Shown here piece by piece: positions 15,350-23,267 of a stretch of DNA of 27,482 nucleotides (position 1 is its first letter; every line of letters begins with the position of its first letter). Both the position numbers and the translations under genes were made by a program. The notes beneath the pieces were generated by a model. It was given only the letters and a program-made list of their open reading frames with translations. It had not been told where the DNA came from and ran no database searches. Origin of the DNA: JBBQVO01 sp038211505 (lineage in GTDB: Bacteria > Chloroflexota > Dehalococcoidia > DSTF01 > JACRBR01); the NCBI GenBank assembly GCA_038211505.1, contig JBBQVO010000024.1:1-27482 (forward strand), given 5' to 3'.

Positions 15350-16579
15350 TTATGGCGCCTTCAAGAGCGGAGCACCGCCGGATGTGATGTCGGTCGTCAG
15401 GGTCTTCTCGACCAGCTTCACAACGTCCGCCGGGAGCGGCGAGTAGTTGAGTTCGGTAGTCGTCTGCTGGCCGTCGTGGATCGCCCACCACAGCAGGTCG
15501 ACGAGAGCCTTGCCCTTCGTCGCATCGCTCTGGTTCTTGTAGAGCAGTATGTATGTGAAGCTCGATATCGGATACGCGCCCTTCGTCGCCGAGTTGACGA
15601 TGCTCAGGCGGTAGTCGGCGGGAATCGTCACGCCGGACGCGGCGAGCGATGTCGACGCCGTCGTCGGCGTCACGTAGTCGCCGGACTTGGCCTTGATGTC
15701 CGCGGTGGGCAGGTTGTTGGTCTTGGCGAACACGAGCTCAACGTAACCGATGGAGTTCTTGTTCTGCTTCACCTGCTGGGTGACGCCGTCGTTGCCCTGA
15801 CCGCCGAGACCGACAGGCCACTGCGGGTTCTTGCTCGTGCCGGGGCCGTCCTTCCAATCGCTGCTGACGTTGCTGAGGTAGTCGGTGAAGACGAAGCTCG
15901 TGCCGCTACCGTCCGATCGGTGAACGACGGCGATGTCCGCGCTGGGGAGCGACACGCCGCTGTTCTGCGAAACGATCGCCGGGTCGTTCCACTTCGTGAT
16001 CTTGCCGAGGTAGATTTTGGCGATGGTGTCGCCGTCGAGCTTCAGCGGCGCGCTGACACCATCGAGGTTGTAGGTGATCACAACGGCGCCGAGCGTCGTC
16101 GGGATGTGCTGAATGCCTGACGCTTTCGCCAGTTCGTCATCCGACATCGGCGCGTCGCTGGCGCCGAAGTCGACCGTCTTCTCGGTGATCTGCTTGATGC
16201 CGCCGCCGGAGCCGATCGACTGATAGTTGACCTCGACGTTCGTCGCGATGCTCGACTTGTAGTCGGAGAACCAGCGCGTGTACAGCGGGTTCGGGAACGT
16301 CGCGCCGGCGCCCGTAAGCTTGGCGTTGTCGGCCTTGCCGACGTTCGAGGGGATGGCGCTGCCGGCGCCGGTCGTCGCAGCGGGCGATGCGCCGGCGGCC
16401 TTCGTCGCCGCGCTGGTCGCTGCCGCCGTCGCGGGCTTTGTGCCGGCGCCGGCCGTCGCCGTCTTGTCGCTGCTGCTCGTGCCGCTGCCACAGGCGAGGG
16501 TCAGCATCGCGACCGCTGTGGCCGCGCCGACGCAGGCGAACCGGATCTTACTTCGCCACTTCGTGTTGTTGTTCAGCAA
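15350..16579 (-). CDS. pstS: Phosphate ABC transporter substrate-binding lipoprotein
   Basis: Extracytoplasmic phosphate-binding protein anchored as a lipoprotein. From the chosen start it has 409 residues. A basic N-terminus and a hydrophobic helix end in LTLAC with C30 as the lipidation site; the -3 residue is Thr, a slightly unusual lipobox. A low-complexity Ala/Thr/Ser/Gly linker (about 31-80) leads to the mature domain. Phosphate-site motifs are GAGATFPNPLY, VDFGASDAPMS and HRSDGSGTSFVF. I propose TTG 16579 as the start, with AGGAG ten bases upstream and a normal signal length; TTG 16630 is possible but leaves 17 extra residues before it. It leads the pst-pho block and has candidate Pho boxes upstream. 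Confidence 0.95.
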   Translation of the reverse strand: MLNNNTKWRSKIRFACVGAATAVAMLTLACGSGTSSSDKTATAGAGTKPATAAATSAATKAAGASPAATTGAGSAIPSNVGKADNAKLTGAGATFPNPLYTRWFSDYKSSIATNVEVNYQSIGSGGGIKQITEKTVDFGASDAPMSDDELAKASGIQHIPTTLGAVVITYNLDGVSAPLKLDGDTIAKIYLGKITKWNDPAIVSQNSGVSLPSADIAVVHRSDGSGTSFVFTDYLSNVSSDWKDGPGTSKNPQWPVGLGGQGNDGVTQQVKQNKNSIGYVELVFAKTNNLPTADIKAKSGDYVTPTTASTSLAASGVTIPADYRLSIVNSATKGAYPISSFTYILLYKNQSDATKGKALVDLLWWAIHDGQQTTTELNYSPLPADVVKLVEKTLTTDITSGGAPLLKAP

Positions 16580-16661
16580 ACTTGTGTTACTCCTGACTAC
16601 TTCGTCGCGCTGGACGATCCCTGATGACAACCACCAACAGCGCCAGCGTGACAGCGTCTCA

Positions 16662-16733
16662 TTAACAGCACGTTAACGTCGATTAAGCGAGGGTAAATCC
16701 GCGCGGCGGTTCGAATTGAACTCGTTAACGTAA
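16662..16733. promoter_or_regulatory. Candidate Pho box: phased TTAAC-type repeats between pstS and the sugar dehydrogenase
   Basis: TTAACA (16662), TTAACG (16673), TTAAGC (16683) and GTAAAT (16693) are spaced 11, 10 and 10 bases, that is, one helical turn each. A further TTAACG at 16725 and GTAACG at 16730 lie about three turns on. B. subtilis PhoP binds four TTAACA-like repeats with about 5-bp spacing, and E. coli PhoB also uses 11-bp-phased direct repeats. The array is 83-150 bp from the proposed pstS start and 128-199 bp from the divergent dehydrogenase start. Assignment to PhoB is inference from phasing and position. Confidence 0.6.
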
Positions 16734-16860
16734 CGGCCGTAATGTGGGCCTGCGCTCTTGCCGCGACGATTCGATCGCCGAGCGCCCCGCGTCACGACGC
16801 TCTACCATTGGAAACGCGTTGCCGATCACGTTCGGCCGCGCTGTTCATCGGGAGACATCA

Positions 16861-18057
16861 ATGCACACTCGCGCCGCCTTCGTCGCCGTCGTCTTTGTTG
16901 CGCTGATCTTGGCCGCCTGCGGCGGATCGAGGAGCAAGTCGACGCCGACAGCGACGACCGCGACGACGACCGTGACGAATACCGGAACGTTGCCGCCCGC
17001 GAACGGCTACGTTGCGGCGGACGCCCTGCCGCGGTTGAAGTTCGATGAGATGCTCGGCCTGCAGGTGATCCCGGGCGACGAGGATCACGCGCTGCTGCTG
17101 ACGAAGGAGGGGCGCATTCGTCGCGTCAGCATGACGGACGATGGCGAAGCGCCGGCGGAGTTTCTCGATATCCGCGAGCGGATCATAAAGAACCCAGGCC
17201 AGGAGGAGGGGCTGCTCGGCATCGCCTTTGCGCCGGACTACGCATCGAGCGGTAAGTTCTACCTGTATTTCAGCGCTGGCGATCCGCGGCGGCAGGTGAT
17301 CTCCCGCTTCGTCGCGCACGGCGTCACGGCCGACGCGGCATCGGAGCAGGTGCTGCTGGAGATCGCAGATCCGTTCTCGAATCACAACGGCGGCGCGATG
17401 ACGTTCGGCGGCGACGGCTTCCTGTACATGGGCGAGGGCGATGGCGGTTCGGGCGGCGATCCCAACGGCAACGGCCAGAACACGAACGCGCTGCTGGGCA
17501 AGATCCTTCGTCTCGATGTCTCCGGCGACGCGTACACGAGCCCGCCCGACAACCCGTTCGCCAGCGGCGGCGGCCGGGCGGAGATCTATGCGTACGGCAT
17601 GCGGAATCCGTGGCGGATCAACTTCGATCGCACGACGGGCAAGCTCTGGGTGGCCGACGTCGGGCAAGGCGACTGGGAGGAGATCGACGTCGTCACGAAG
17701 GGCGGCGACTACGGCTGGAACACGATGGAGGGCAGCCACTGCTACAAGCCGAACAGCGGCTGCAATATGGACGGGCTGATCCTGCCGCGCACCGAGTACG
17801 ACCACAGCGGCGGCAACTGCTCCGTCACCGGCGGCTACGTCTATCGCGGCGCCGCGATGCCGGAACTCGCCGGCTATTACGTCTACGGCGACTTCTGCTC
17901 CGGCAAGATCTGGGCCATCGATACGACGAGCGACTCGTCGGCGCCGATCATGCTGACCGACACCGATCTCGCGATCTCGTCGTTCGCGGAGGATAAGAAT
18001 CACGAGTTATATGTGATCAGCTTTGGCGGCAAGATGGCGAAGCTCGATCGGAAGTAG
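16861..18057 (+). CDS. PQQ-dependent sugar dehydrogenase (glucose/sorbosone dehydrogenase family), lipoprotein
   Basis: Six-bladed beta-propeller oxidoreductase of the GSDH/Asd family, which oxidises aldoses with PQQ. It has 398 residues. The N-terminus is a lipoprotein signal (LILAAC, lipidated C20) followed by a Thr-rich linker (about 25-48). Family motifs: GQEEGLLGIAFAPDYASSGKFYLYFS, FSNHNGGAMTFGGDGFLYMGEGDGG (catalytic-His region), LLGKILRLDV, YAYGMRNPWRINFD, VADVGQGDWEEIDVV and GGDYGWNTMEG. Several cysteines in the last quarter (SHCYK, SGCNM, GNCSV, DFCSG) may form disulfides. I chose the ATG at 16861, with GGGAG eight bases upstream. It diverges from pstS across a candidate Pho box. PQQ genes are not in the window, so PQQ use is a family-based inference. 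Confidence 0.88.
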   Translation: MHTRAAFVAVVFVALILAACGGSRSKSTPTATTATTTVTNTGTLPPANGYVAADALPRLKFDEMLGLQVIPGDEDHALLLTKEGRIRRVSMTDDGEAPAEFLDIRERIIKNPGQEEGLLGIAFAPDYASSGKFYLYFSAGDPRRQVISRFVAHGVTADAASEQVLLEIADPFSNHNGGAMTFGGDGFLYMGEGDGGSGGDPNGNGQNTNALLGKILRLDVSGDAYTSPPDNPFASGGGRAEIYAYGMRNPWRINFDRTTGKLWVADVGQGDWEEIDVVTKGGDYGWNTMEGSHCYKPNSGCNMDGLILPRTEYDHSGGNCSVTGGYVYRGAAMPELAGYYVYGDFCSGKIWAIDTTSDSSAPIMLTDTDLAISSFAEDKNHELYVISFGGKMAKLDRK

Positions 18058-18076
18058 TTCGCTCCGGGAGCCTCAG

Positions 18077-18901
18077 ATGGTGAAGTTGATTTCGTGGAAC
18101 ATCGCGCATCGCGCGAAGCCGTGGCATGAGTTGATGAAGTCTGATGCAGACGTGGCTCTTCTGCAGGAAGCTGCAGCACCGCCAGCGTCGATCGGCGCGA
18201 CACTCAGGGTCACACCGGGCGCGTGGATGACATCGGGCGTCGGACGCGGTCGGTCGTGGCGAACGGCGATCGCCCAGCTCTCCGACAAAGTTAAGGTTGA
18301 CTGCATCCCGACAAAGTCGTTCGAAGAAGCACAGGCCGGTGACCTCGCCGTGAGCCGTGTGGGGACCATTGCGGCGGCCAATGTGACTACCACGTCCGCC
18401 GAGCCATTCGTGGCAGTGTCGATGTATGGACTTTGGGAGAGCCTGCACAGCGCGACCACGGGAACGTGGATTTACGCGGACGCATCCGTTCACCGGCTCA
18501 TTTCGGATCTCTCGGCTCTCGTCGGCCGCCAAGCCGGGCATCGCATCGTGGCGGCGGGTGACCTCAATGTCCTTTACGGATATGGCGAGCACGGTAGCGC
18601 GTACTGGGCGGCTCGATACGCGACCGTGTTCAGCAGGATGTCGGCATTGGGACTCGAATTCGTGGGGCCGCAGGCGCCGAACGGCAGATCGGCCGTTGCG
18701 CGGCCCGCGGAGCTACCGCACGCCAGCAAGAACGTTCCCACCTATCACACGAGTCACGAGTCGCCGGCCCGCGCTTCCCGTCAAGTCGATTTCGTCTTCG
18801 CATCGCGCGACATGGCGGGGCACGTCGGCGTCAAAGCCCTCAATGAAGTCGAGGAGTGGGGGCCGAGCGACCATTGCCGAATTGAGATCGAGATCGCGTG
18901 A
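18077..18901 (+). CDS. Endonuclease/exonuclease/phosphatase-fold protein
   Basis: DNase I-like metal-dependent phosphohydrolase, 274 residues, substrate unknown. Active-site landmarks are LISWNIAHR at the start, ALLQEA (metal-binding Glu), IVAAGDLNVLYG (Asp/Asn pair), RQVDFVFAS and GPSDHCRIEIEI (terminal SDH). It lacks a signal peptide, so it is probably cytoplasmic, in contrast to its upstream lipoprotein neighbour. The ATG at 18077 has GGGAG seven bases upstream. Only 19 bp separate it from the dehydrogenase stop, so they may share a transcript. Its coding sequence looks somewhat less GC-biased than its neighbours, a weak hint of later acquisition. Confidence 0.82.
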   Translation: MVKLISWNIAHRAKPWHELMKSDADVALLQEAAAPPASIGATLRVTPGAWMTSGVGRGRSWRTAIAQLSDKVKVDCIPTKSFEEAQAGDLAVSRVGTIAAANVTTTSAEPFVAVSMYGLWESLHSATTGTWIYADASVHRLISDLSALVGRQAGHRIVAAGDLNVLYGYGEHGSAYWAARYATVFSRMSALGLEFVGPQAPNGRSAVARPAELPHASKNVPTYHTSHESPARASRQVDFVFASRDMAGHVGVKALNEVEEWGPSDHCRIEIEIA

Positions 18902-18940
18902 GCGAATCCGACCTAGCAACCCACGACTACCGACCAACCC

Positions 18941-20128
18941 CTACAGGCCGCAGTTGGCGGCGAGGCTGCTGATGGCGGTGATGCGGCGGCCGGCGGCCAT
19001 GGCGTCGACGAAGCCGTTGGTGGCGTAGCCGACGCTGATACCGGTCTCGGGGTCGCCCCAGGCGATCTGGCCGCCAGCGCCGCCGTGGCCGAAGGCGCGC
19101 GGCGAGCAGGTGCGGCCGAAGCCACGATACGCCATGTATCCGTCATCGCCGGCGACGACGACGGCGAGCGCGCGATTCGTGTTGATGTTGAGCGACGGAT
19201 CGACGAGCTTCATCGTGAGATCGATGTGGTGCGGCCGCGCCCGCACCTTCGTTCCGAAGTCGATCGCCGCTTGCGACATGATGCGCGTGCCGTCGGCTGT
19301 GACGCCGCCGTTGATCAGTGGCTGATAGAACATGGCCATCGTCGCGGCCGACGCGACGGCGCCGCCGCCCGGCACGCCGGCGGCTCGCACTGCCGGCTCG
19401 TTGAAACGGAGGATCGCTTCCGGCGTCACTTCGCCCCAGCCACCGGGCGGCTCGACCGGCGGCGTCACGTATGTGACGTCGGCGACCCGATGTTGCTGCT
19501 CGGGCGGGCAGCCGACGAAGAGCTCGTCGAGGCCCATGGGGCCGGTGATGCGCTCCTGAATGAAGCGCTTCCACGGCAGGCCGCCGCGCCGCTCGATGAT
19601 CTCGGAGAGCACCCAGTGCATCGACGTCGCGTGATATTCGTAGCGGCTGTCGACGGGCCAATTGAGACGCCACTGCCGGAACGCGTCGAGCAACGCCGCA
19701 CGATCGATCCACTTTTCGGCGGCGAAGGGCGCGAGGGGGAAGCCGCCGGCATGGAGCATCATCGTCTCGACATCGATCGCGTCTTTACCGTTCGTGCCGA
19801 ACTCGGGGATGATGTCCGCTACCTTCTCATCGAGCCGCAGCGTGCCGTCTTCGAAGAGCAGCCAGACCGCAGCGGCGACGACGGCCTTGGTCGACGAGAA
19901 GTAGTGGTAGAGCGTGTCGTCCGTCGCCGGCTGCTCGCGGCCGCCCTGGACGGCGCTGCCGTACGTGCGCATGCCGGCGAGCTTGCCGTGGCGCGCGACG
20001 GCGACCTGCGCGCTCGGCAAGACGCCGTCGTCGACATCGCGCTTGGCACGCGCGAACACCGCTTCGAGCTTCTCGGCGTCGATGCCGAGATCTTCGGGTT
20101 TCGCTGCGATCATCGTTGCGTCAATCAT
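18941..20128 (-). CDS. Serine hydrolase, beta-lactamase (class C/esterase VIII) fold
   Basis: Penicillin-binding-protein-like serine hydrolase of 395 residues, probably an esterase or peptidase rather than a true beta-lactamase. The SxxK motif is SSTK (S78-K81). The tyrosine motif is YHA (Y165, in YEYHATS), which replaces the YxN of classical enzymes and is common among EstB-like esterases. A C-terminal HGGAGGQ takes the place of the KTG box. There is no signal peptide, so the enzyme is probably cytoplasmic. The ATG at 20128 has GAGAGGTG just upstream. It is convergent with the EEP-fold gene (39-bp gap) and 97 bp downstream of the frameshifted membrane-protein gene. Confidence 0.9.
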   Translation of the reverse strand: MIDATMIAAKPEDLGIDAEKLEAVFARAKRDVDDGVLPSAQVAVARHGKLAGMRTYGSAVQGGREQPATDDTLYHYFSSTKAVVAAAVWLLFEDGTLRLDEKVADIIPEFGTNGKDAIDVETMMLHAGGFPLAPFAAEKWIDRAALLDAFRQWRLNWPVDSRYEYHATSMHWVLSEIIERRGGLPWKRFIQERITGPMGLDELFVGCPPEQQHRVADVTYVTPPVEPPGGWGEVTPEAILRFNEPAVRAAGVPGGGAVASAATMAMFYQPLINGGVTADGTRIMSQAAIDFGTKVRARPHHIDLTMKLVDPSLNINTNRALAVVVAGDDGYMAYRGFGRTCSPRAFGHGGAGGQIAWGDPETGISVGYATNGFVDAMAAGRRITAISSLAANCGL

Positions 20129-20225
20129 CTTGCACCTCTCGATTCTGTGGCGGCCATTGCCTAGGGCTGCCGGGCTATTGTCGCCCGTCCGTGCCTCATC
20201 GTCTAGGGCGACCGGATGTCAGGCG

Positions 20226-20904
20226 CTACGCCGGCGTGCCGTCGCGGTTCGGGGGCGGCATGTCGGCGGGCCAGATGCGGATCGCTTCGCGTTGCACGAG
20301 CACGTAGCAGGCGAAGTAGAAGGCGACATCGAGCGGCAGTCCGAGCGCGCGGCTGGCAATGACGTATTGCGTGTCCGTCAACGCGGCGAGCAGGAAGACG
20401 CGCGCAATACCGGTTCCGAGGTTTATGGCGGCGCACACCAGCGTCAGTTTGACGAAGAGTGGGTACTGGACATCCATCACGGGCTGGAGCGCCGGCACGA
20501 CCTCACGCACGATTGAGCCGATCAGGGGTTTTCCGACGACCACGCTCGTCGCGAACACGCCGGCGAAGATGAAGTCGGTCACGAGATTCTGCGCGACGTA
20601 CACCTTACCGCTGTTCGAAATGAGGCCGATCACGGCTGAAGCGGCAACGATGACGAAGCCGAGCACGCCGAGCAGACGAATCGTCCCGTGCTGGCGGTTG
20701 CGGTAGAAGACGGCGATCGAGACGGCAAATGACACCAACAATTGCCACGTACGTCGGGGTCACGATGTTGACGCCGACGTAGGTGACCACCGGCAGCACA
20801 CTCTCGATGATGCGCGGGCTAGGGCGTACGTACGTGCGGCGCCGGGCGTCGCGCGCGGCTGGCTCTGACTCGTGGGTCACGACTTCGTGTGAGGCGTTGG
20901 TCAT
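20226..20904 (-). pseudogene. VC0807-like multi-pass membrane protein, split by a one-base frameshift
   Basis: Two frames together look like one protein of about 225 residues. The first begins at ATG 20904 (MTNASHEVV) and stays membrane-like to NIVTPTYVAI; after that it becomes Arg-rich and ends at 20605. The second frame picks up with LVSFAVSIAVFYRNRQHG and runs to 20226 with about four hydrophobic segments and the GKPLIGSIVREV stretch seen in VC0807-type proteins. Removing one base in GCAATTG (20745-20739) would join them as TPTYVALLVSFAVSIAV. As it stands the gene is broken, or the sequence has a one-base error. The second part alone has no convincing start (only TTGs near 20741). Function unknown. 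Confidence 0.72.
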
Positions 20905-21067
20905 GTGGCGATGAATAGATCGGGTTCAGGCCGCGGTCAAGCTCGTCCGCGCTTCGAAAACCGCAACGGGTTCCATACAAGGGTTCTCCGGACCGTAACA
21001 GGATCCCAACACTGTCGCCGGCGGCAGTGGCTACGATGTACCGAGACGTTGTGAAGGGATCGCCGCT

Positions 21068-21745
21068 ATGCCGTTTGTGAAAATGTCGCTGCGTCTGCCG
21101 TTCACGATTCTCGCGCTCGCGGGGCTGCTGATCCGCGGCATCTACACGGGATCGGCGTATACGATGCTGCCGCATCGGGTGATCCAGCGCGTCGGGTTTG
21201 CGCCGGAGGATCTGCTTGACTTCGGATGGCGGCGGCTGATTACTTCGGCGTTCTTCACGCACGGTGGCAGCGAGTTCTGGTTGGCCGTCACGATGATCGC
21301 GCTCGCTGTCGGCGTGTCGGAGTGGTTTGGCGGGACGCGGCGCATCGTCGCGACCTTCTGGGGCGTGCATCTGATCACGCTGATCGCAGAGGCGCTGCTG
21401 ATCGCGCTGCCGCTGAAGTTCGCCGGTGCGCAGATCGGCGCGCAACTGTCGCACCTGCGCGATGTCGGACCATCGGCGGGCTACGTTGGCGCGCTCGGGC
21501 TCGCGTGTGCGCTACTGCCGCGACGCCTTCGATTGCCGGCGTTGGGCGCGGTGATGATCGGATTGATCGGCTTCACGCTACTGCCGCCGGCCGCCGGTCA
21601 AACAGTCGCCGCGAAACTCTCGGCTGACCTTGCGCACCTGATCGCGCTGCCGCTGGGCTATCTGTCGGCACGCTTCTGGCGCGCCAACGATCGTGAGACG
21701 GAGTTGGGGATCACGTCACCCTCCGCGGTATCGCTCGCGGCCTAG
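21068..21745 (+). CDS. Rhomboid-like multi-pass membrane protein
   Basis: Predicted 225-residue membrane protein with about six hydrophobic segments. Three features recall rhomboid intramembrane proteases: WRRLITSAFFTHGG (52-67) resembling the WRLxTxxFxHxG segment, a serine in DVGPSAGYVGALG (S136), and a histidine in ADLAHLIALPLGYL (H190). The Ser-His distance of 54 is close to that in GlpG (53). However, the usual GxSG reads GPSAG here, so catalytic activity is uncertain. The ATG at 21068 has GAAGGG upstream. It diverges from the frameshifted gene over 163 bp and converges on the TauE gene. It may be a pseudoprotease or a distant family member. Confidence 0.65.
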   Translation: MPFVKMSLRLPFTILALAGLLIRGIYTGSAYTMLPHRVIQRVGFAPEDLLDFGWRRLITSAFFTHGGSEFWLAVTMIALAVGVSEWFGGTRRIVATFWGVHLITLIAEALLIALPLKFAGAQIGAQLSHLRDVGPSAGYVGALGLACALLPRRLRLPALGAVMIGLIGFTLLPPAAGQTVAAKLSADLAHLIALPLGYLSARFWRANDRETELGITSPSAVSLAA

Positions 21746-21762
21746 CTCTGCGCCGGATCACG

Positions 21763-22533
21763 CTAGTAGGCGCGAATGAGCAACACGACGACAACCACGA
21801 GTCCGTAGGTGATCACGGCGACGCGTAACCACGTGCGGCCGAGTCGCCGCGCGACGCCGACGCCGAGATAGCCGCCGGCGATGGCGCCAAGCGCCATGAC
21901 ACCGGCGGGCAGCCATCGCACGGGTCCGAAGAGCATAAAGCCGACGACGGCGATGGCGTTGATGATCAGCGACGTAACGCCCTTGAGCGCGTTGAGACGC
22001 TGGATGTCGTCGGCGAGGAAGATCGTGAAGATGGCCAGCGTCATGATCCCGAGCGCGGCGCCGAAGTAGGCGCCGTAGATGCCGAGCAAGAACATCGACG
22101 CGAATACGGGCCACGGCATGCGTCCCGTCTCGGTGAAGGCCGTGCGGTGGTGCGCGGTGAACTTGCCGATCTGATCTTGGAACGCCATCAGCGCGCAGGC
22201 GAAGAGGATCAAGAACGGCACGAGGCGATCGAAGGCGGAGTTCGGTGTCAGCAGCAGGATGGCGGTGCCGACGACGGCGCCGGCGACGTTCGGCAGCGTC
22301 AGCTGGATCAGGCGCGCGCGCTGACCCTTCAATTCTTCGCGATAGCCGACGGTGCCGCCGACGTAGCCGGGCCAGAGCGCTGTCGTGTTCGTGACGTTGG
22401 CCGTCTTCGAGGCGAAGCCGAAGGCGATGAGCGCGGGGAAACTGATCAGCGAGCCGCCGCCGGCGACCGCGTTGATCGCGCCCGCCACGAAGGCCGCCGC
22501 CAGCAACCCGAGATACGGAAGAATGTCCATCAT
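21763..22533 (-). CDS. TauE/SafE-family sulfite/organosulfonate exporter
   Basis: Membrane permease of 256 residues with about seven to eight helices. The N-terminal signature FVAGAINAVAGGGSLISFPAL and the second-half counterpart LLGIYGAYFGAALGIMTLAIF are the paired repeats of the TauE/SafE (DUF81) family, followed by LNALKGVTSLIINAIA. Members export sulfite, sulfoacetate or related anions; nothing nearby fixes the substrate. ATGs at 22533 and 22530 are both possible starts. It follows the MOSC gene by 72 bp on the same strand. Confidence 0.93.
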   Translation of the reverse strand: MMDILPYLGLLAAAFVAGAINAVAGGGSLISFPALIAFGFASKTANVTNTTALWPGYVGGTVGYREELKGQRARLIQLTLPNVAGAVVGTAILLLTPNSAFDRLVPFLILFACALMAFQDQIGKFTAHHRTAFTETGRMPWPVFASMFLLGIYGAYFGAALGIMTLAIFTIFLADDIQRLNALKGVTSLIINAIAVVGFMLFGPVRWLPAGVMALGAIAGGYLGVGVARRLGRTWLRVAVITYGLVVVVVLLIRAY

Positions 22534-22605
22534 CCGCGCAAACGATGACGGCTGCGCGCGCTACGCGCCATCGGTCACGAGCGCAGTCGATTCGCTAAGC
22601 GCGCG

Positions 22606-23208
22606 TTATCCCTGTGCGCGATGCATGTCGAGCACGGTCATGGCCGACGGATCGGTCGCGATGCGCTCTATCGTGTCGCCCGCGCTGATCGCGCCCTCGT
22701 CGACGACGCGCGCGTAGAAGCCGGTTCGGCCGGACTCGCGCATGCGGTGGCGGAACTCCGGAAGGCGCATGCGGATATCGAGCTTGTAACAGGGGCCGCG
22801 CGGCTCCGTCACTTCGAGTGTCGCCCCGCCGATGCGGAGTCGGTCGCCGATGCGGATCGCGTCTTCGAGGATGCCTTCGGCCGTGACGTTCTCGCCGAAC
22901 TGGCCGAATGGCAGCTCCCGATCGAGCTCGGCCGACCAGGTGGCGTAGTGCTCGAAGGGGTAGAGGTAGACGGCCTTGAGCGCGCCGCCGTGAACCTGGC
23001 GGCCATCGAAGACGCGGGTGTCGGCCTGGCCGTCGCCTTCGAGTCCGCCGACGCGCGCCATCACTGGCGTGCTGACCGGCGACTTGAAGATGCCGGTGGC
23101 GACGTCGTGCACGACGCCGTCGGCGCCTGCCGCCTGCAGGACTTGCGGCATGCCGACGTTCACCGATTTCACGCGGCCGAGGAGCTCGACGGAGCTGGAG
23201 TTCGTCAT
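22606..23208 (-). CDS. MOSC-domain protein (YiiM-like)
   Basis: Molybdenum cofactor sulfurase C-terminal (MOSC) domain protein of 200 residues. Members bind Moco or detoxify N-hydroxylated bases (YiiM). Features: VNVGMPQVL at the start, GGLEGDGQADTRVFDGRQVHGG, VYLYPFEHYATW, FGQFGENVTAEGI, IRIGDRLRIGGATLEVTEPRGPCYKLD (a Cys that may bind cofactor), and GRTGFYARVV. I chose the ATG at 23208, which gives the conventional N-terminus; an upstream extension in frame to 23502 is Arg-rich and overlaps the PPOX gene. No clear Shine-Dalgarno site is present. The stop is 72 bp before tauE. Confidence 0.9.
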   Translation of the reverse strand: MTNSSSVELLGRVKSVNVGMPQVLQAAGADGVVHDVATGIFKSPVSTPVMARVGGLEGDGQADTRVFDGRQVHGGALKAVYLYPFEHYATWSAELDRELPFGQFGENVTAEGILEDAIRIGDRLRIGGATLEVTEPRGPCYKLDIRMRLPEFRHRMRESGRTGFYARVVDEGAISAGDTIERIATDPSAMTVLDMHRAQG

Positions 23209-23267
23209 GCGGGTAGGATAGTCGAAGTAGTCGCGGTGCGGTCGCAAGTTGTGGTCGCCGATCGGCG

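Noticed and set aside
16858..18003. A 381-codon minus-strand open frame opposite the sugar dehydrogenase
   Set aside because: The composition is dominated by Arg, Val and Ala, without motifs; the opposite strand encodes a full GSDH protein with lipoprotein signal.
18941..20128. True class C beta-lactamase (antibiotic resistance)
   Set aside because: There is no signal peptide, the YxN motif is YHA and the KTG box is replaced by HGG. An EstB-like esterase or other serine hydrolase fits better.
19085..20164. A 359-codon plus-strand open frame opposite the serine hydrolase
   Set aside because: The minus-strand product has clear SSTK, YHA and HGGAGG motifs; the plus-strand product has no recognisable domain.
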